DNA of 64,000 nucleotides. Source: Edaphochlamys debaryana (taxonomy: Eukaryota > Chlorophyta > Chlorophyceae > Chlamydomonadales). A program made the translations under genes and the position numbers. Shown in pieces: positions 1 through 11,634 of the stretch (position 1 is its first letter; every line of letters begins with the position of its first letter). The notes beneath the pieces are model-generated. The model saw nothing but the letters and a program-made list of their open reading frames with translations, had not been told where the DNA came from and did not search any database. The stretch is taken from contig JAEHOE010000049.1 of assembly GCA_016858145.1 (NCBI GenBank), positions 62,001-126,000 on the forward strand. The letters run 5' to 3'.

Positions 1-1784
1 CCAGGGCCAGCGTCCAAACCTCCCACCCACCCACCACGATTGGCACCATGCCCCGCATGTACGGAAACGTGTCGGTTGGCTCCAGCCAGATCACGGCCGC
101 GGGTCCGCCGTACACGAAGGCGAATCCCAGGACCGCCCCGACTGCGGAAGGCAGGAAGGGGCGGAAAGCGTGGCTCGTTAGGCGACCCACACTCCACCTT
201 GAACAGGGTTTGACTGCCCCCAACCCTCATGGGCCCGACCCAGAAAAGCCCGACCCAGATCGGGCCCGCCCCCCCCCCCAATCCTCACTGATGGAGTGTG
301 TGGTGGACACGGGTAGGGACCAGTAGGTGGCCAGAAGCAGCCACAGACCCGCGGCGACCAGTGCGCACAGCATGCCTGGGGGTCAGGATGTGAGGCAGCA
401 GCACGATTACTACAGAGCCCGTCGTGAGCTGGCCTAGCCAGCTGCGGGCGGGCTAGGGCGCCGGGGCTGCTCGGGTGGGCGAGGGCGCCGGGGCTGCAGT
501 GCCACCCCAGCCATTCATCACCCCTAATCGCAATCCCGCCCGGTGCCCAGCCCAAGCGTGCCAGGTGTTACACGGCCGCCCCCGAGCTCCCATCCCGCCA
601 TCCCGCTCCCCCCCTGCTGCCACTCGCCGCCCGGCCAGGGCCCAGCGACGGCCAGCCCAAGCGCGCCGCCCTGGTCCAGCCCAGCCCAGCCCACGACCCC
701 ATCCCGCCACCCACCGAACATGTAGATCTGAGGCTCCCGCTCGAACGTGTCCTGCGTCGGCACCGTGGGCACCGGGCGCTTGCCGTCAGACCCCCGCCAG
801 TGCGTCTTCCCCGCGGCCACGCGGGCAGCCTGGCCGTGCACCTCGCCCCGTCCCCACGCCGCCACCCGGGGACATGGATTGTTGACAGCCGGTATCAGGA
901 CCGGGTTGGAGCTCGGCTTTTCCGGGCCCAGGCCTCCCTCACCAGGTCCGCGATGCCGCCGGCCAAGGTCGACGTCACCGATCCGCCCAGGAGCACGGCG
1001 CCCGTGAACTCAAACAAGGCTGCGATTATCATGGCCTGCGTGCCAGAAGGGATACGAGGAAGGGTTGGCCTGGCGGCATGGTGCTTTAGGCCGGCCCGCC
1101 GCGATCCAACGGCTCCTTCCCCTTCCTTCCCAAGCACCCCGACCTCAGATGCCCAGTCTACTGTACGGTATCCCCACGGCCTTCCCGCTCCTGCCTGGCG
1201 CATCGTGAGCGTGCAGGACGCCACGACGCCCCCGAACGAGTTCGACACGTCATTTGCTCCGATGCCGTATGCCTGAGGATTGGGGAGGCGTGTGACGGAT
1301 GGTGTGACGTGCGAGGGGGGAGGGGGGCTTGGGGAGGGTCGGGGTCAGGCCGAGGGCGTAGGGGGCCGAGGAGGTGAGGTAAGGGGTTCGCCCTTTCGTG
1401 AGGATCCATCGGCTCGGCACGAGAAGCACTGCAGCCCGCAAGCGCATCAGGGTTATTGGGGGCGGGAAGGGGCGGACGCGGGAGCCGAGGTGCAACTCCA
1501 GGTGTAACCCGCAAGTGCCCTGAACCTCCCAAGGCCAAGGCCCCGTTTCAATCCGTTTCGGCCCTTCCACGACTCAAGTTGTAAGTACACAGCAGGCCGG
1601 GCTGTCTGCCCTCGAGCTTCCAGCGCGGCAATGCGTCCAACTCCTAAAGTAAGCACGGCTGCAGACGTACCATGAAGAATGCTGCAAGGGCGCCGACCAC
1701 CACGATCCAGAGGTACTCGTCAAGGCTAGCATCGTCGAAAAGGGGAACATGCCCGATGGCCGCGTGTAACAAGCTCCGTGACAT
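1..1784 (-). CDS. PTB: PiT/PHO4-family phosphate transporter, 5' part (runs off left edge)
   Basis: Predicted phosphate:cation symporter of the plasma membrane, PTB type (related to fungal PHO89 and animal SLC20). Start ATG at 1782-1784; the short N-terminus leads into a first membrane segment with WIVVVGALAAFFM. Exons seen on the minus strand: 1784-1671, about 1273-1196 (GIGANDVSNSFGG, the PiT signature), about 1035-944 (FEFTGAVLLGGSVTSTLAGG), 751-715 (EREPQIYMFG), about 371-290 (LATYWSLPVSTTHS) and about 160 to the edge (FVYGGPAAVIWLEPTDTFPYMRG). The C-terminal half lies outside the window. It is a tandem paralogue of the gene at 2881-9619, same strand, and similarity extends into some introns, so the duplication looks fairly recent. 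The intron after TMRQ fits only a GC-AG boundary. Family assignment is sure; member number, ion coupling and intactness cannot be told. Confidence 0.85.
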
Positions 1785-2880
1785 CCTCCTTGCACAGCGT
1801 GAAGCAAGACGGGTGTTAAGGGCTCAGTGGAAGCATCGAGCGGCGTGCCCGGCCGTGGCTCCAGCGTTTGGTCATCCTACGCAGACTGTGGTGCACAGAG
1901 TTGGCTGTGTTTGATAGCCTTAACAGACTGGCTTTGTGTGTACATCTTAGTGTAAGCCCAGAAAATACGCCCCGCGACAGTACGCCGCCACGCGCGTGGC
2001 CCGGTACCCCGAGAAAATCCCCGCCGGTTTCGCCAACGTTCACGCGCTCCCCCGAGTAGCCGATGACCCTCCCGTCGACACCTACGGTTTGCAAACATTC
2101 TCAAAAACGTGATGAATGACGACAATTGACTCCACACGCGTGGCCCAGCTAGTGCCAAGGGCTGCAAGGCGATGGCATCCACCACAACAAAGGTGCGACA
2201 CAACCCGGCCTCACACATCGCGCTGGCCTCGACAAGGGCAACTGCACTGCTCAAGGCAGGGAACAGGGCCGAGCCTAGCCCGCGATGCCGGTAGCACTGG
2301 AACCGCTCAGGCCTACAGTCCTCAGGTACCCGAGCCGCTGCAGCTGGGGGGCCTTTCCAGCACCGCCTAGCATGGCAGATCCCCCTCGGTGCCGCCTCGT
2401 ACGGAACTAAAGGGAGTTCATGGATGGTGCCCGAGGACAACAAAGACAATACATCCGAAGAAGGAGGACGAACAACTCATCGAGGGCAAACTGCCAGGGT
2501 ACGTCCTGTACCGCTTCCTTACGAGCTCATGCATCAGGCCCACGTCCCGGCCCCATCCTTGGGGGGGGGGGCTAAACATAAGATTGATTCCCATATGCTA
2601 CGGGGGACGAAATGCGTATGCCCACCCACCGCCCTCCCTCAAGCAGGAACACTCCGCCCTCCCTCAAACAGGGACACTCAGATGAATGGCCAACTGGGAT
2701 ACGAGACAACAACATCATGTGACGTACCACAGCTGCTCTCCAAACTCAGGCATGCATCTACACATCTACCCTGCATCTGCAGGGTGTACACATGCCGTGC
2801 CGGCCGGCTTCTCGCGCTAACGACAGAGTGCCGGGTGCGGGTGCCAGTAACCGTCATCCTGCCGTACAACTGCCACCGAA
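1785..2880. other. Intergenic between tandem PTB genes
   Basis: About 1.1 kb holding the 3' UTR of the right PTB gene and the promoter of the left one. A short direct repeat (ccgccctccctcaa) occurs near 2630-2668. I see no convincing gene, RNA or TTACA (minus-strand TGTAA) poly(A) signal. Confidence 0.6.
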
Positions 2881-5800
2881 TCACGGCGCCCTGGGCAGCG
2901 CGATGCGCTGGGCCGCCATGCCGCCGATGTACGGCAGCGAGTTGTTGATGTACAGCTGTACGGCGGTGTCCACGTAGTCAATCATTTCCCCGGGTTCAAT
3001 GACCTGGACCGGCCGGGTCGCCCCCTTCCGGCCCGGCTGACCAAGCCTCTGGAGGGGGGCAGCACGGACACACGAAGGGAGGGTTGGCACAAGAGGATAG
3101 GCCACAGAAAGTGTGCTGTCAGCTGTGCACCCCTAGAGCCATGCAACAGAATCCCTCTCCCGCAGCCATGGCAGCATTGACAGCGCGCAGCTCTTTTATT
3201 CGTTCCCACCCGCTCTTGGCCGTCGTTGCACTCGCTGGTGCGCCCGACCCGTGCCCTTGATTCCACTTTGTTCCTACCCCCTCGCACCTGTCTTTCCTGC
3301 CCGCCCCTGGCACCCCCCTTCGCACCTGAAGCTCCAGGAGCCGCGCCTGGACGCTGGCGCTGAGGGCAGCGCTGGCGGTGCCCCACGTCGCGGGGTCGCG
3401 GGCCGCTGCCGCGTTGGCGCGAGCGATCAGCTGCGTAAGCCTGGAGGCGGGGTGGGGCGGCCCAAGAGGGCCGGAGCGATCCGGGGCAAGGGTTCAGCGT
3501 GGTGGTCACTTGCGTCGTTGCCCCTGATGCGCTGCCGGCGGAGGGGCCTCACGGCCTCCTCGGCGCACGATACATACTCAGCCCCTCTCTGGATCAACAC
3601 CTTGTCCGCACGGCCGCTCACCTGATGGTCAGCGCCGCCAGGTCGTCCTCCAGGGCGCGAATGCTGCGGCCCTGCTGCACGCACGGAGCGAAGGCGAAGA
3701 GCGCGAACAGCGTGGCCGACAGCAGGCCAGTGAGCGCCAGTGTGACCACCCACCCCGTGAAGAAGTGCAGCAGCAGGCGCCAGTTGAGGCCGGCGGTGCC
3801 CTCCATCAGCCCCATGCCGGCCGTGGAGCCGACCTGGGCGGAGGGGGAGGGGGAGGGGGAGGCGGAGGGGGTGGCACGTGGCTTGCGTGTGGGCCTTCGG
3901 TCTGCAGGGGTACCCCGGCTCGGCCCGGCTCTCCTGGGACGGAAGTTGCCCGCCACATGTCGCTCGCCAGGCCCACCTGGCAGTGTGTTGTGGAAATGGG
4001 CAGGCCGACCTTTGACGCCAGGAGCACCACAATGGAGGTTGCCAGCTCGATGCAAAAGCCGCGCGAGGGGGTGATGACGGACAGTCGCACACCAATTGCC
4101 TGGATGATGTTGTAGCCTGTAGGGCAGAGAAAAGGGAGGTGATCTTGGGTGTCGGGATACTAGATCGCTCGGGGCAAGGCATCCTGACGTTCTCAATCGG
4201 CTCTGAGGAGCAGAGTACGTACGGCTGGCCTGGCAATGGGGCAGTTGACCGCTCATCACACCAACCCTGGGCCCCCACTCACCGTACGTGGCCAGTCCGA
4301 CAACGATGCCGGCTCCCCCCAGCGCCAGGATCCATATGGGCAGATCCACTTCGTAGTCGATCTGGATCCCGGGCAGGGCGTAAGACACAGGATTTGGTCA
4401 TGGAGCCGGATCGGCATGCACATGCGAGCTTCCCTGTCCCATCGTGTCGGTCGATCTACGGAGACCCACCAAACCAGAGATTCTCGCACGGGTCAAGTTC
4501 TCTCACCCGCTTGTGGCTGTAGCAGTAGTAGATGGCGGCGAAGGGCCCCGCAGCGTTGGCCACGTCATTGGCCCCATGACTAATGCTGTCGCAAATGGCG
4601 GTCAGGATCTGCAACGCAAGAGGGTGCGGCACATGCCAGACCTCAAGATCGACGCGTGCGCCCTTCAGCTTTGCGTGCCAAAGCCCGGGGTCACAAGCGA
4701 GGTTCGGGGTCGTTCAAGGTCACTAGCCAGGCTCGGGGTTGCAAGGGATACCGGTAGAGCGAGTCATGGAAACCGCAAAGCTCACAGCTGCCGGTACGCG
4801 TGTAAGGGAAGGTTTGCAGTGGCTTGCACGTGTTGGTGGGGCTTCCCATCCACCCCTGCTGCACCCTGCGTCCAGTGCCCCATCGCCGCTCCCCGCTGCT
4901 GTCATCAGGGGATCTACCCTTCACACCCTTCCGTCCAATCCCCCCATCCCATCCTGACGCCTGGTACCTGCAGAGGCTTGAAGGCGTTCTCTGTGGCCGG
5001 ATCGAAGACCTGCGACCAAGGACGAGCAGCAGATTGCGGCTTGGCAACACACCTTGACTGCACGTTGCAGCAAGCCAGGGGTGCGGGACGGAGCCAGCAA
5101 CAGGGGTCGCGCAGCTGCTTGGCGGTAATACGCTCAAACATGAGCGGCTCGCAACGCAAATCCAGCGGCGCTTCTGACCCCGGTCTCACCTCTGCGTGGT
5201 GGTGGATGCGGCGGGCGGCAGAGTCCCGATCCACCGCCGCGTGGACCGGCACGCTGGCGCCGTGGAGCACGATCGCCTGGGGAGCGGTTGGACGAAGCGG
5301 TTAGCTAGTTGACTAACCGCCCCAACTAACCAGAGCATTGGAGTCATGAATATCGAGTGTCGGCATGATGCAAGCGTGAAGGAGCGGCCCGAAGTAACTG
5401 GGCAACTGCTCGGTAGAGAAAGGTCGGCTGTGGTTGCCTCCGGGTTCAGCTCATGCCAGGTTTGGCGTCAATGCCACGGCACCGTATCGACCCCGTATCC
5501 CGCATAACACGTGTGCACGGCGCCATCAGTGTGCGTGCCGTACTGCCGTACCTTGAGTGCATCGAAGGTGTGTTGGACCGCCCCGGGGAGAGCCCTGCGG
5601 CCCGCCGGCTCCGACTCCCGGTCAAACATCCCTCGTCCGTACGACATCGGCCTGCCGTACATGTCCACGTCGCTGGCTCCACCTCCGTCGCTGTACACCT
5701 CTGCCCGTACCGCAGCCTCGCCGTACGTGCAATGCACATCGTCACCGTACGCTGCTCCTCCGAAAGCACCAGCGCCGCATGTCCCCCCACCGTGCTGCAG

Positions 5801-8800
5801 CCCGACTCCAATGCCGTACATCGCCATCGAAGGCGCCGCGCCGTACGCGTACGGGTCATGCCCGTGCATGCCGTACGGCTGCTCGTAGACCGGCTGCAGC
5901 GGCCCACCTCCGTACGCCTCCGCGACCGGGCCGGGGCCAAAGCTTTGGACCTCGACAACCTCCGATGCGTCGTCTAGCTGACCCCTTTCCTGAGCCCAGA
6001 AAGGTCGCGGCCCTGCGGCCCAGTGACCACTCCGCCGCAGCTCCGCCCCAGTCCATGCCAATGGCCCCGGCTGGGCACCCTCCGGCGACGCAGGTTGCGG
6101 CGGCGGCGGCAGTTGCTGCTGATGAACGCACGCCAGCCCCGGCGGCGGCTGGCCCGCGCCCCAAACTGCGCCCTGCTGTTGGGCGTGTGGCGACGGCAGC
6201 TGTTGCGGCTGTTGCTCCAGATACTGTTCCAGCGGCTGCCAGGGGGCATAGGCCACCAGCGCCGGCACTGGCGGCTGGAGCAGAGCTGGGAGAGAGGACG
6301 CGTGCTGCAGCTGTTGGTAAGGGCCCGCGGTCGGGCCGCGTTGGGCGCCGAGCCTGTCCGGACCAGCCGACGCGCCTTGGTGCCGCAGCGACCTGTCCGG
6401 CTCTAGTCCGGACATTCCGGAAACTCCGGACGCTTGCTGCCTCATCAGCTCCATGCTCGGCTTGTTCTCTAGTCCCAGCGTCGTGCTGCCCTGTCGCCGC
6501 TGGCCCGAGATTGCGGACGCGGACCTGCGAAGCGCAGAGTTGGAGGAGCGAGCGCCGAAGCCGTGGGCACTCATGTCCCGTTGGACACCAGCACAGACGC
6601 TGGGCCCAGCGGTCTGCTGCGAGGACAGGGAGATGGTGGTTGTGGCCAGGGCTCGGGCGCTGACCACAGCCTGCAGCTCCTGGGACGCATAGCGGGAGGG
6701 CCGGGATGAGTCCACGGGTGGGGAGACGGGGCCGCAGGCCCCTGGCTGCGGGGACCTGTGGGGGCGAGTGGGCCGCGGGCGGTGCAGGGGCCTTCAGTCA
6801 CCTGGCCCCTGGCCCCAAGCATACAGGACGCAAGCAGTAAACGCCCCATCCCAGCGAGCCCGGCACGCCGCCCCTCGCAGCTCCCACCCCAGAATCCGCG
6901 GCTCCTGGCCTGGTGACCCCTCCATTTTCCACCCCGTCTCGCTCACCGCTTTGCTACCTCTCCGTCCGGCGCCAGCCCGACTTCATCCACGCTGCAGGAG
7001 CGCACCAGTCCGTGCCCGCACGCCCCCACCAGGCGCCGCAGCGCGCGCAGCCGCAGCAGCACCGCCACCACCGCGGCTCCCCCCGCTGCGGCGGCGGCCA
7101 CCCAGGCGCACTTGGCGCGGGGCCAGAAGAGCCGCTTGCTGGCACCCTGGCGACAGGGCAGGCCGGGGCGGGACAAGGGGGAACTTGGGTTCGGTGCCGG
7201 AGGCGGGGCCTTCGGTGGCTGGCGCAGTGGAAGCCAATCCGCCGGAACAGGAACACCTGTCTCTGTGCTGCCGTACAGTCGCACAGTGTACGGACGCACC
7301 TTGTCCAGGACGAAGTAGACATTGACAAAGACGGTGACGAGGAGGATCACGGGGAACGCCTGGGTGCCGAGGGGTAGAGGGGTCCGTTGGAGGAGGGCTT
7401 TGAGCAGGCGCTACAAGAGGCCTGCACTCCGTCCACTCCAGCAACACCACCACATCACTCAGCGTTACACCCCGGGTTGCCACATGCTGCAACGCGCGAA
7501 AGTGAGTCACGCTAGCGCCCGGCCGTCTGCCCGTTGCCGAGCGCCGCACGCCGCTGAATCGGCAAGTCGGCCAGGCCGGCCAGGCCCTATGCAGACCCCG
7601 ACAGCCCGCCAGCCCGGCAATACCAGAGCCCGCCGAGGGCACTTCCCCACCCATCCCACCCACCCAGAATGTCCGTTGCAGGCTGTCCTCGCGCCGCAGG
7701 ATGAGGCCCCGCACCGCCCAGAATAGGAGGACGGCGGCCAGCCCCGAGAGGAGGGGCGACACGAACCAGGATACGATGATGGGAACCATGCCTGGGAGGG
7801 AAGGGATGGTGCGGGTGGTTTCGGTGCGGACTGAACAGCGGAAGGACATAAGGGAGTTACGGGGGCGGTCATATATCCAGGGAGGTTACCGGTAGTGTGG
7901 CATGGCTGAGGGCCCCTTGGCGGCAAGCAGAGCTGACCATCGTCACGGAACCGTACACGCAGAAGTGTGCTGATCAGGAGCGACCGTCAGCCATACCCGT
8001 AATGAGATCCAACATCTGCCGTACTCACCCTTCATGTACGGAAACGTGTTGGTGGGCTCCAGCCACACCACGGCGCTGGGGCCGCCGTACACAAAGGCAA
8101 AGCCCAGGACCGCCCCGACTGCGCGGGACCAGGGGAAAGGGGGATCACAGCCATCCACTTCTTGGTCTGCAGTTGGCGGTTGGCGGTTGGATTACGCGCG
8201 GAAGGGGTCAGCGCAGGGCCCCTTGGGCGGCGGCCTAGGCTTGAAACGTGCCCCCTCTCTACCGGCTGAGATTGACACGTTCAGCGCATACATTGGATGC
8301 GATCCTCGTAGCCCTTCGTGACACGGAGCCCGACCCAGATGGGGGCCCCACCCCGCCCGGTGCTCACTGATGGAGTGTGTGGTAGACACGGGCAGTGACC
8401 AGTACGTGGCCAGAAGCAGCCAGAAGCCCGCGGCCACCAGCGCGCACAGCATTCCGAACATGTCTGTGAGGGCGTCGCAAGGGAAGGGGGAGGTCCAGGA
8501 GCGGTTCGAGGCCGGTCAGGCTCTAGTCAAGCACGCGGTTTCAAGCCGGGGGAACGAAGGCTAAAGGAGAGGCTCCCCGCCAATAATCCGTTCCCACCAC
8601 TCACAGAGCTCAGGCTCCTGTTCAAAAGCCGTCTGTCAGAGGGGAGGGGTGGACGAGAATAGCACATAATATGAGCGTCCTGTACTCGGAGTTGCCAGTA
8701 TGAGAGTCCAGGTGCCCTGCGCCCATGCTCCCACGGGGACCCAAGGCCAGAACAGCCGCACGCAAGCGCAGGTCGGGGGTTGCGTAGCTCCCACTGTCCC

Positions 8801-9619
8801 GAGGCGACGATCCCCCGGGACCCCAGGCCTTAGGCCCCCGTGCCCAAACCTTGCGTGCCGCACTTCCCGCGCGCGCCTCACCCACCCAACACCCTCCACC
8901 CTCTCCGCCCTAAACCCTCTCCACCGCCCCAAACCCGCTCGCCCGCACAGCCTGCTCCCTCGGCTGACACGCGAGCAGCCCCTCACACCCGCACCCCCGC
9001 ACCCACCAGCCGCGCGATTCCTCCTGCCACGCTGCGGGTGACCTCCCCGCCCAGCAGCACGCTCCCCGTGAACTCGCACACCGCCGCGATCGCGAGTGCC
9101 TGGCGCAGGCTCAGCGTGCGGGCGCCCACGCTGCTGCCGAAGGCGTTGGCGACTGCATGTGCGACAGCACGAGGGCAAACACGAGGGCGGGGACGAGGGC
9201 GGACACGGGGGGGAACACGAGGGCGGACACGAAGGGAGGGGACTGCGTGTCAGCACGAGGGAGGCTCGCGGGGGTCGCGTGCGTTTGAGCACGGCTAGGG
9301 TTAGGGGAGGCAGGTGTAGGGCGGAGGGGCCCTTGCCAGGAGAGCCATCCCGCAAGCGAGTTTTCAACGAGGTGCGCGGACTTGCAGACATGCCGAAACA
9401 TGCGAAACTCCGGAGTCGGAGGTCGGCACGCACAACGTGTTCCGAGTTCAGCCTCCTGTGGGGGCGCCTGACAGGGCCTGACACCCCCTGCCTCAGGAGG
9501 ACGCCCCACCCCTTTCGCGACCTACCGTCGTTTGCCCCTATGCCGAAGGCCATCACAAAGGACGCCAGCGCGCCTGCCACGACAATCCACGTCCAGTTCG
9601 ACCATGGTCCCGGGTCCAT
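2881..9619 (-). CDS. PTB: PiT/PHO4-family phosphate transporter (PTB-like), complete
   Basis: Predicted inorganic phosphate:cation symporter of the plasma membrane. The N-terminal PiT half starts at 9619 (MDPGPWSNWTWIVVAGALAS) and holds GIGAND, then NAFGSSVGA and CEFTGSVLLGGEVT (about 9166-9007), LATYWSLPVSTTHS (8461-8368), VYGGPSAVVWLEPTNTFPYM (about 8130-8030) and further membrane segments at 7795-7668 and 7357-6955. A very long hydrophilic loop, rich in Gly, Tyr and Gln, is read from about 6750 to 5552. The C-terminal PiT repeat follows: FDPATENAFKPLQV (about 5010-4967), SHGANDVANAAGPFAAIYY (about 4610-4510), a membrane segment at 4370-4290, GLPISTTHCQVG (about 3975) and FTGWVVTLALTGLLSATLFA. 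Two further tail exons end at TGA 2881-2883. The paired GAND and STTH motifs are diagnostic. Phosphate-starvation regulation is likely for the family but not visible here. Confidence 0.9.
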
Positions 9620-10715
9620 CGCGGAGGATGGGTCGCGACCACGCCAGCGCTCCTGCTACGCCAGGCTGCTGCAGGTGCCGACGAGACCCTAAGCAAGCCG
9701 TGGTGCTCGCCACAGGCACAAAGGACGTCTCCGCTCCTTAATAGCTCCGCCTCGGCGTCGGTGGAAGTCTTCGTGGCGCTTCGGTGCCCAATTTTCTTGT
9801 CAAGGAGGACATCGCGAGGGCACTGTAGGAGATACTAGAGCGCAAACAGCTCCATCGATCCTGTGCGCGGTGGCTTCCTAAGTGTCCTGACAGTTGTTTG
9901 CCGAGTGAAATAACCATGACCTGAGTGCACGTTCAGATAGAGCAGCCACGACGTGGTGTTACAATTTTGGGGCGGGAGCGCATTTTGGATGAAATTGAGG
10001 AAAAAGATGCCGTTAGGAGTTGAGGCACGAAACCCAAAATCATTACCCGCCCGACCCGCCCGCTTACCTTATCTACACGGCTGCTCCACCGGACCCAGCA
10101 GCCTGCCCGCCAGGACTCGCCGCATCGCCACCACCTTTTGTCCGAAACCCCTCGGGAAGGAAGCCCCGTCGAAGAACCCCCCTCCTGCCCCCATGTCGCC
10201 CGATGACCCCGACCAAAACAACTTGCGGCTGTGCGCGGCTGTGCAATCAGGCTCACAGTCATCCAGCAGGGTAATGCGGAAGCCGGAGCGAGTGTGATGG
10301 GCGTATGCTAGGCGGCGCCGCGACCGGTCCTAGCGCGCCATCGGCACATTCGGCACATTCTTGGACGGTAAGTCACCAAGCCCAGTCGCATACGCAGTAA
10401 ACCCTGTGATCATCTATCACAAGGGGGGCCCGGTTCATAAGACTTGGAGGCCTGTGGGCCATCGCGGGGGGTCGCGGGGAAAGTCGGGTTTGCGCAGGGG
10501 CAATCGACACGCCTGGTGGCACCACACCTCTTCCGGCTCTGCGGCTTCCCAAGGCACTTTGAGACACACAACCTCTTCAACCCCTCCTTGCCCATTGCTG
10601 AAGCCCAGCGTTGACCTGCTCAAAATCTTCTATAGCTTCCGCAAAATGCGACGCTCGCTCCGAGTCATCGAATTGATAGCAGCTTGTTAGCTTTGTTGCT
10701 CGCAAGACGGCAGGA
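9620..10715. other. Divergent intergenic region PTB / GPHR
   Basis: About 1.1 kb between two divergently transcribed genes, presumably carrying both promoters and 5' UTRs. It is less GC-rich than the flanking coding DNA. A short direct repeat (cggcacattcggcacattc) lies near 10342-10360. No RNA gene or further ORF with support. Confidence 0.5.
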
Positions 10716-11600
10716 ATGGACTTGCTGGGCCTGGCGGCAGCGACCGCGAGCTTCCTCGCCTGCTTCGGTGTGGGCTGGTGGTTCCTGGACCGGAGCCTTT
10801 ACAACCATCTCGAGGAGAAGGACTACAAAGTCCAGGTGCTGCGGACGGCGCTGTATGTGCCGGGGAACCTTCTCCCGCGTGATCGTCTCCAGGTGCTGCC
10901 GCAGGCACTATGGTCGCTCGTGTTCGCCTTGTCGTGCAACTTCATCATTCTAGTGCTGTTCGAAATTGTGGACGTCATGGACCCCGGGTGCGTGCCGAGG
11001 GGGGACCGTCTACCCCCTCACTGCGGGGGGGGCCCGTCGGCTGCCCGCCTACCGCACGCTGCCACCGCCCGTGTGGGCGGGTATGTCTCGACGAAGCACT
11101 CACCCTCAACTTGGACGTCGCTAGACTTCGGGGCTGAGCTAGCACGGACCTTCCACGCCCTACGCAAGGCTGGGGAGCAAAGTCGCACAAACCCATGTGG
11201 GCCCTCTGGCCTTGGTCCAACCTTGCCTTCCCCATTGCCTCTACTGCAGGCTCCGCCTCGTGGCCTGGTACCTCACCGTGTACGGCATGCTCGTACTGCT
11301 GCTCGGGGTGCTGCCGTACTACCACTGCTACCGCCTGCTGTCGAGCGCGGGTGAGGCCCAGGCCCTGCCAAACCCCCTCCCCCACCGTTCCCGCACGACC
11401 CGTCACGACCCCCGACCCCCCCACCATCTGAATCTCCAGCCTCCGCCTGCCCTGTGTCCCACTCAAACCCAACACGACCCCCCTCCTCCCCCTTTCTCCC
11501 GCCCCCACACCCCCACCCCCACTGCCCCCCAGCCCACGCCTCCAACCTCCCCCCCTACCCCCCTCCCCCCACCCCCCTCCCTCCCCGCACCCACACACCC

Positions 11601-11634
<34 letters not shown>

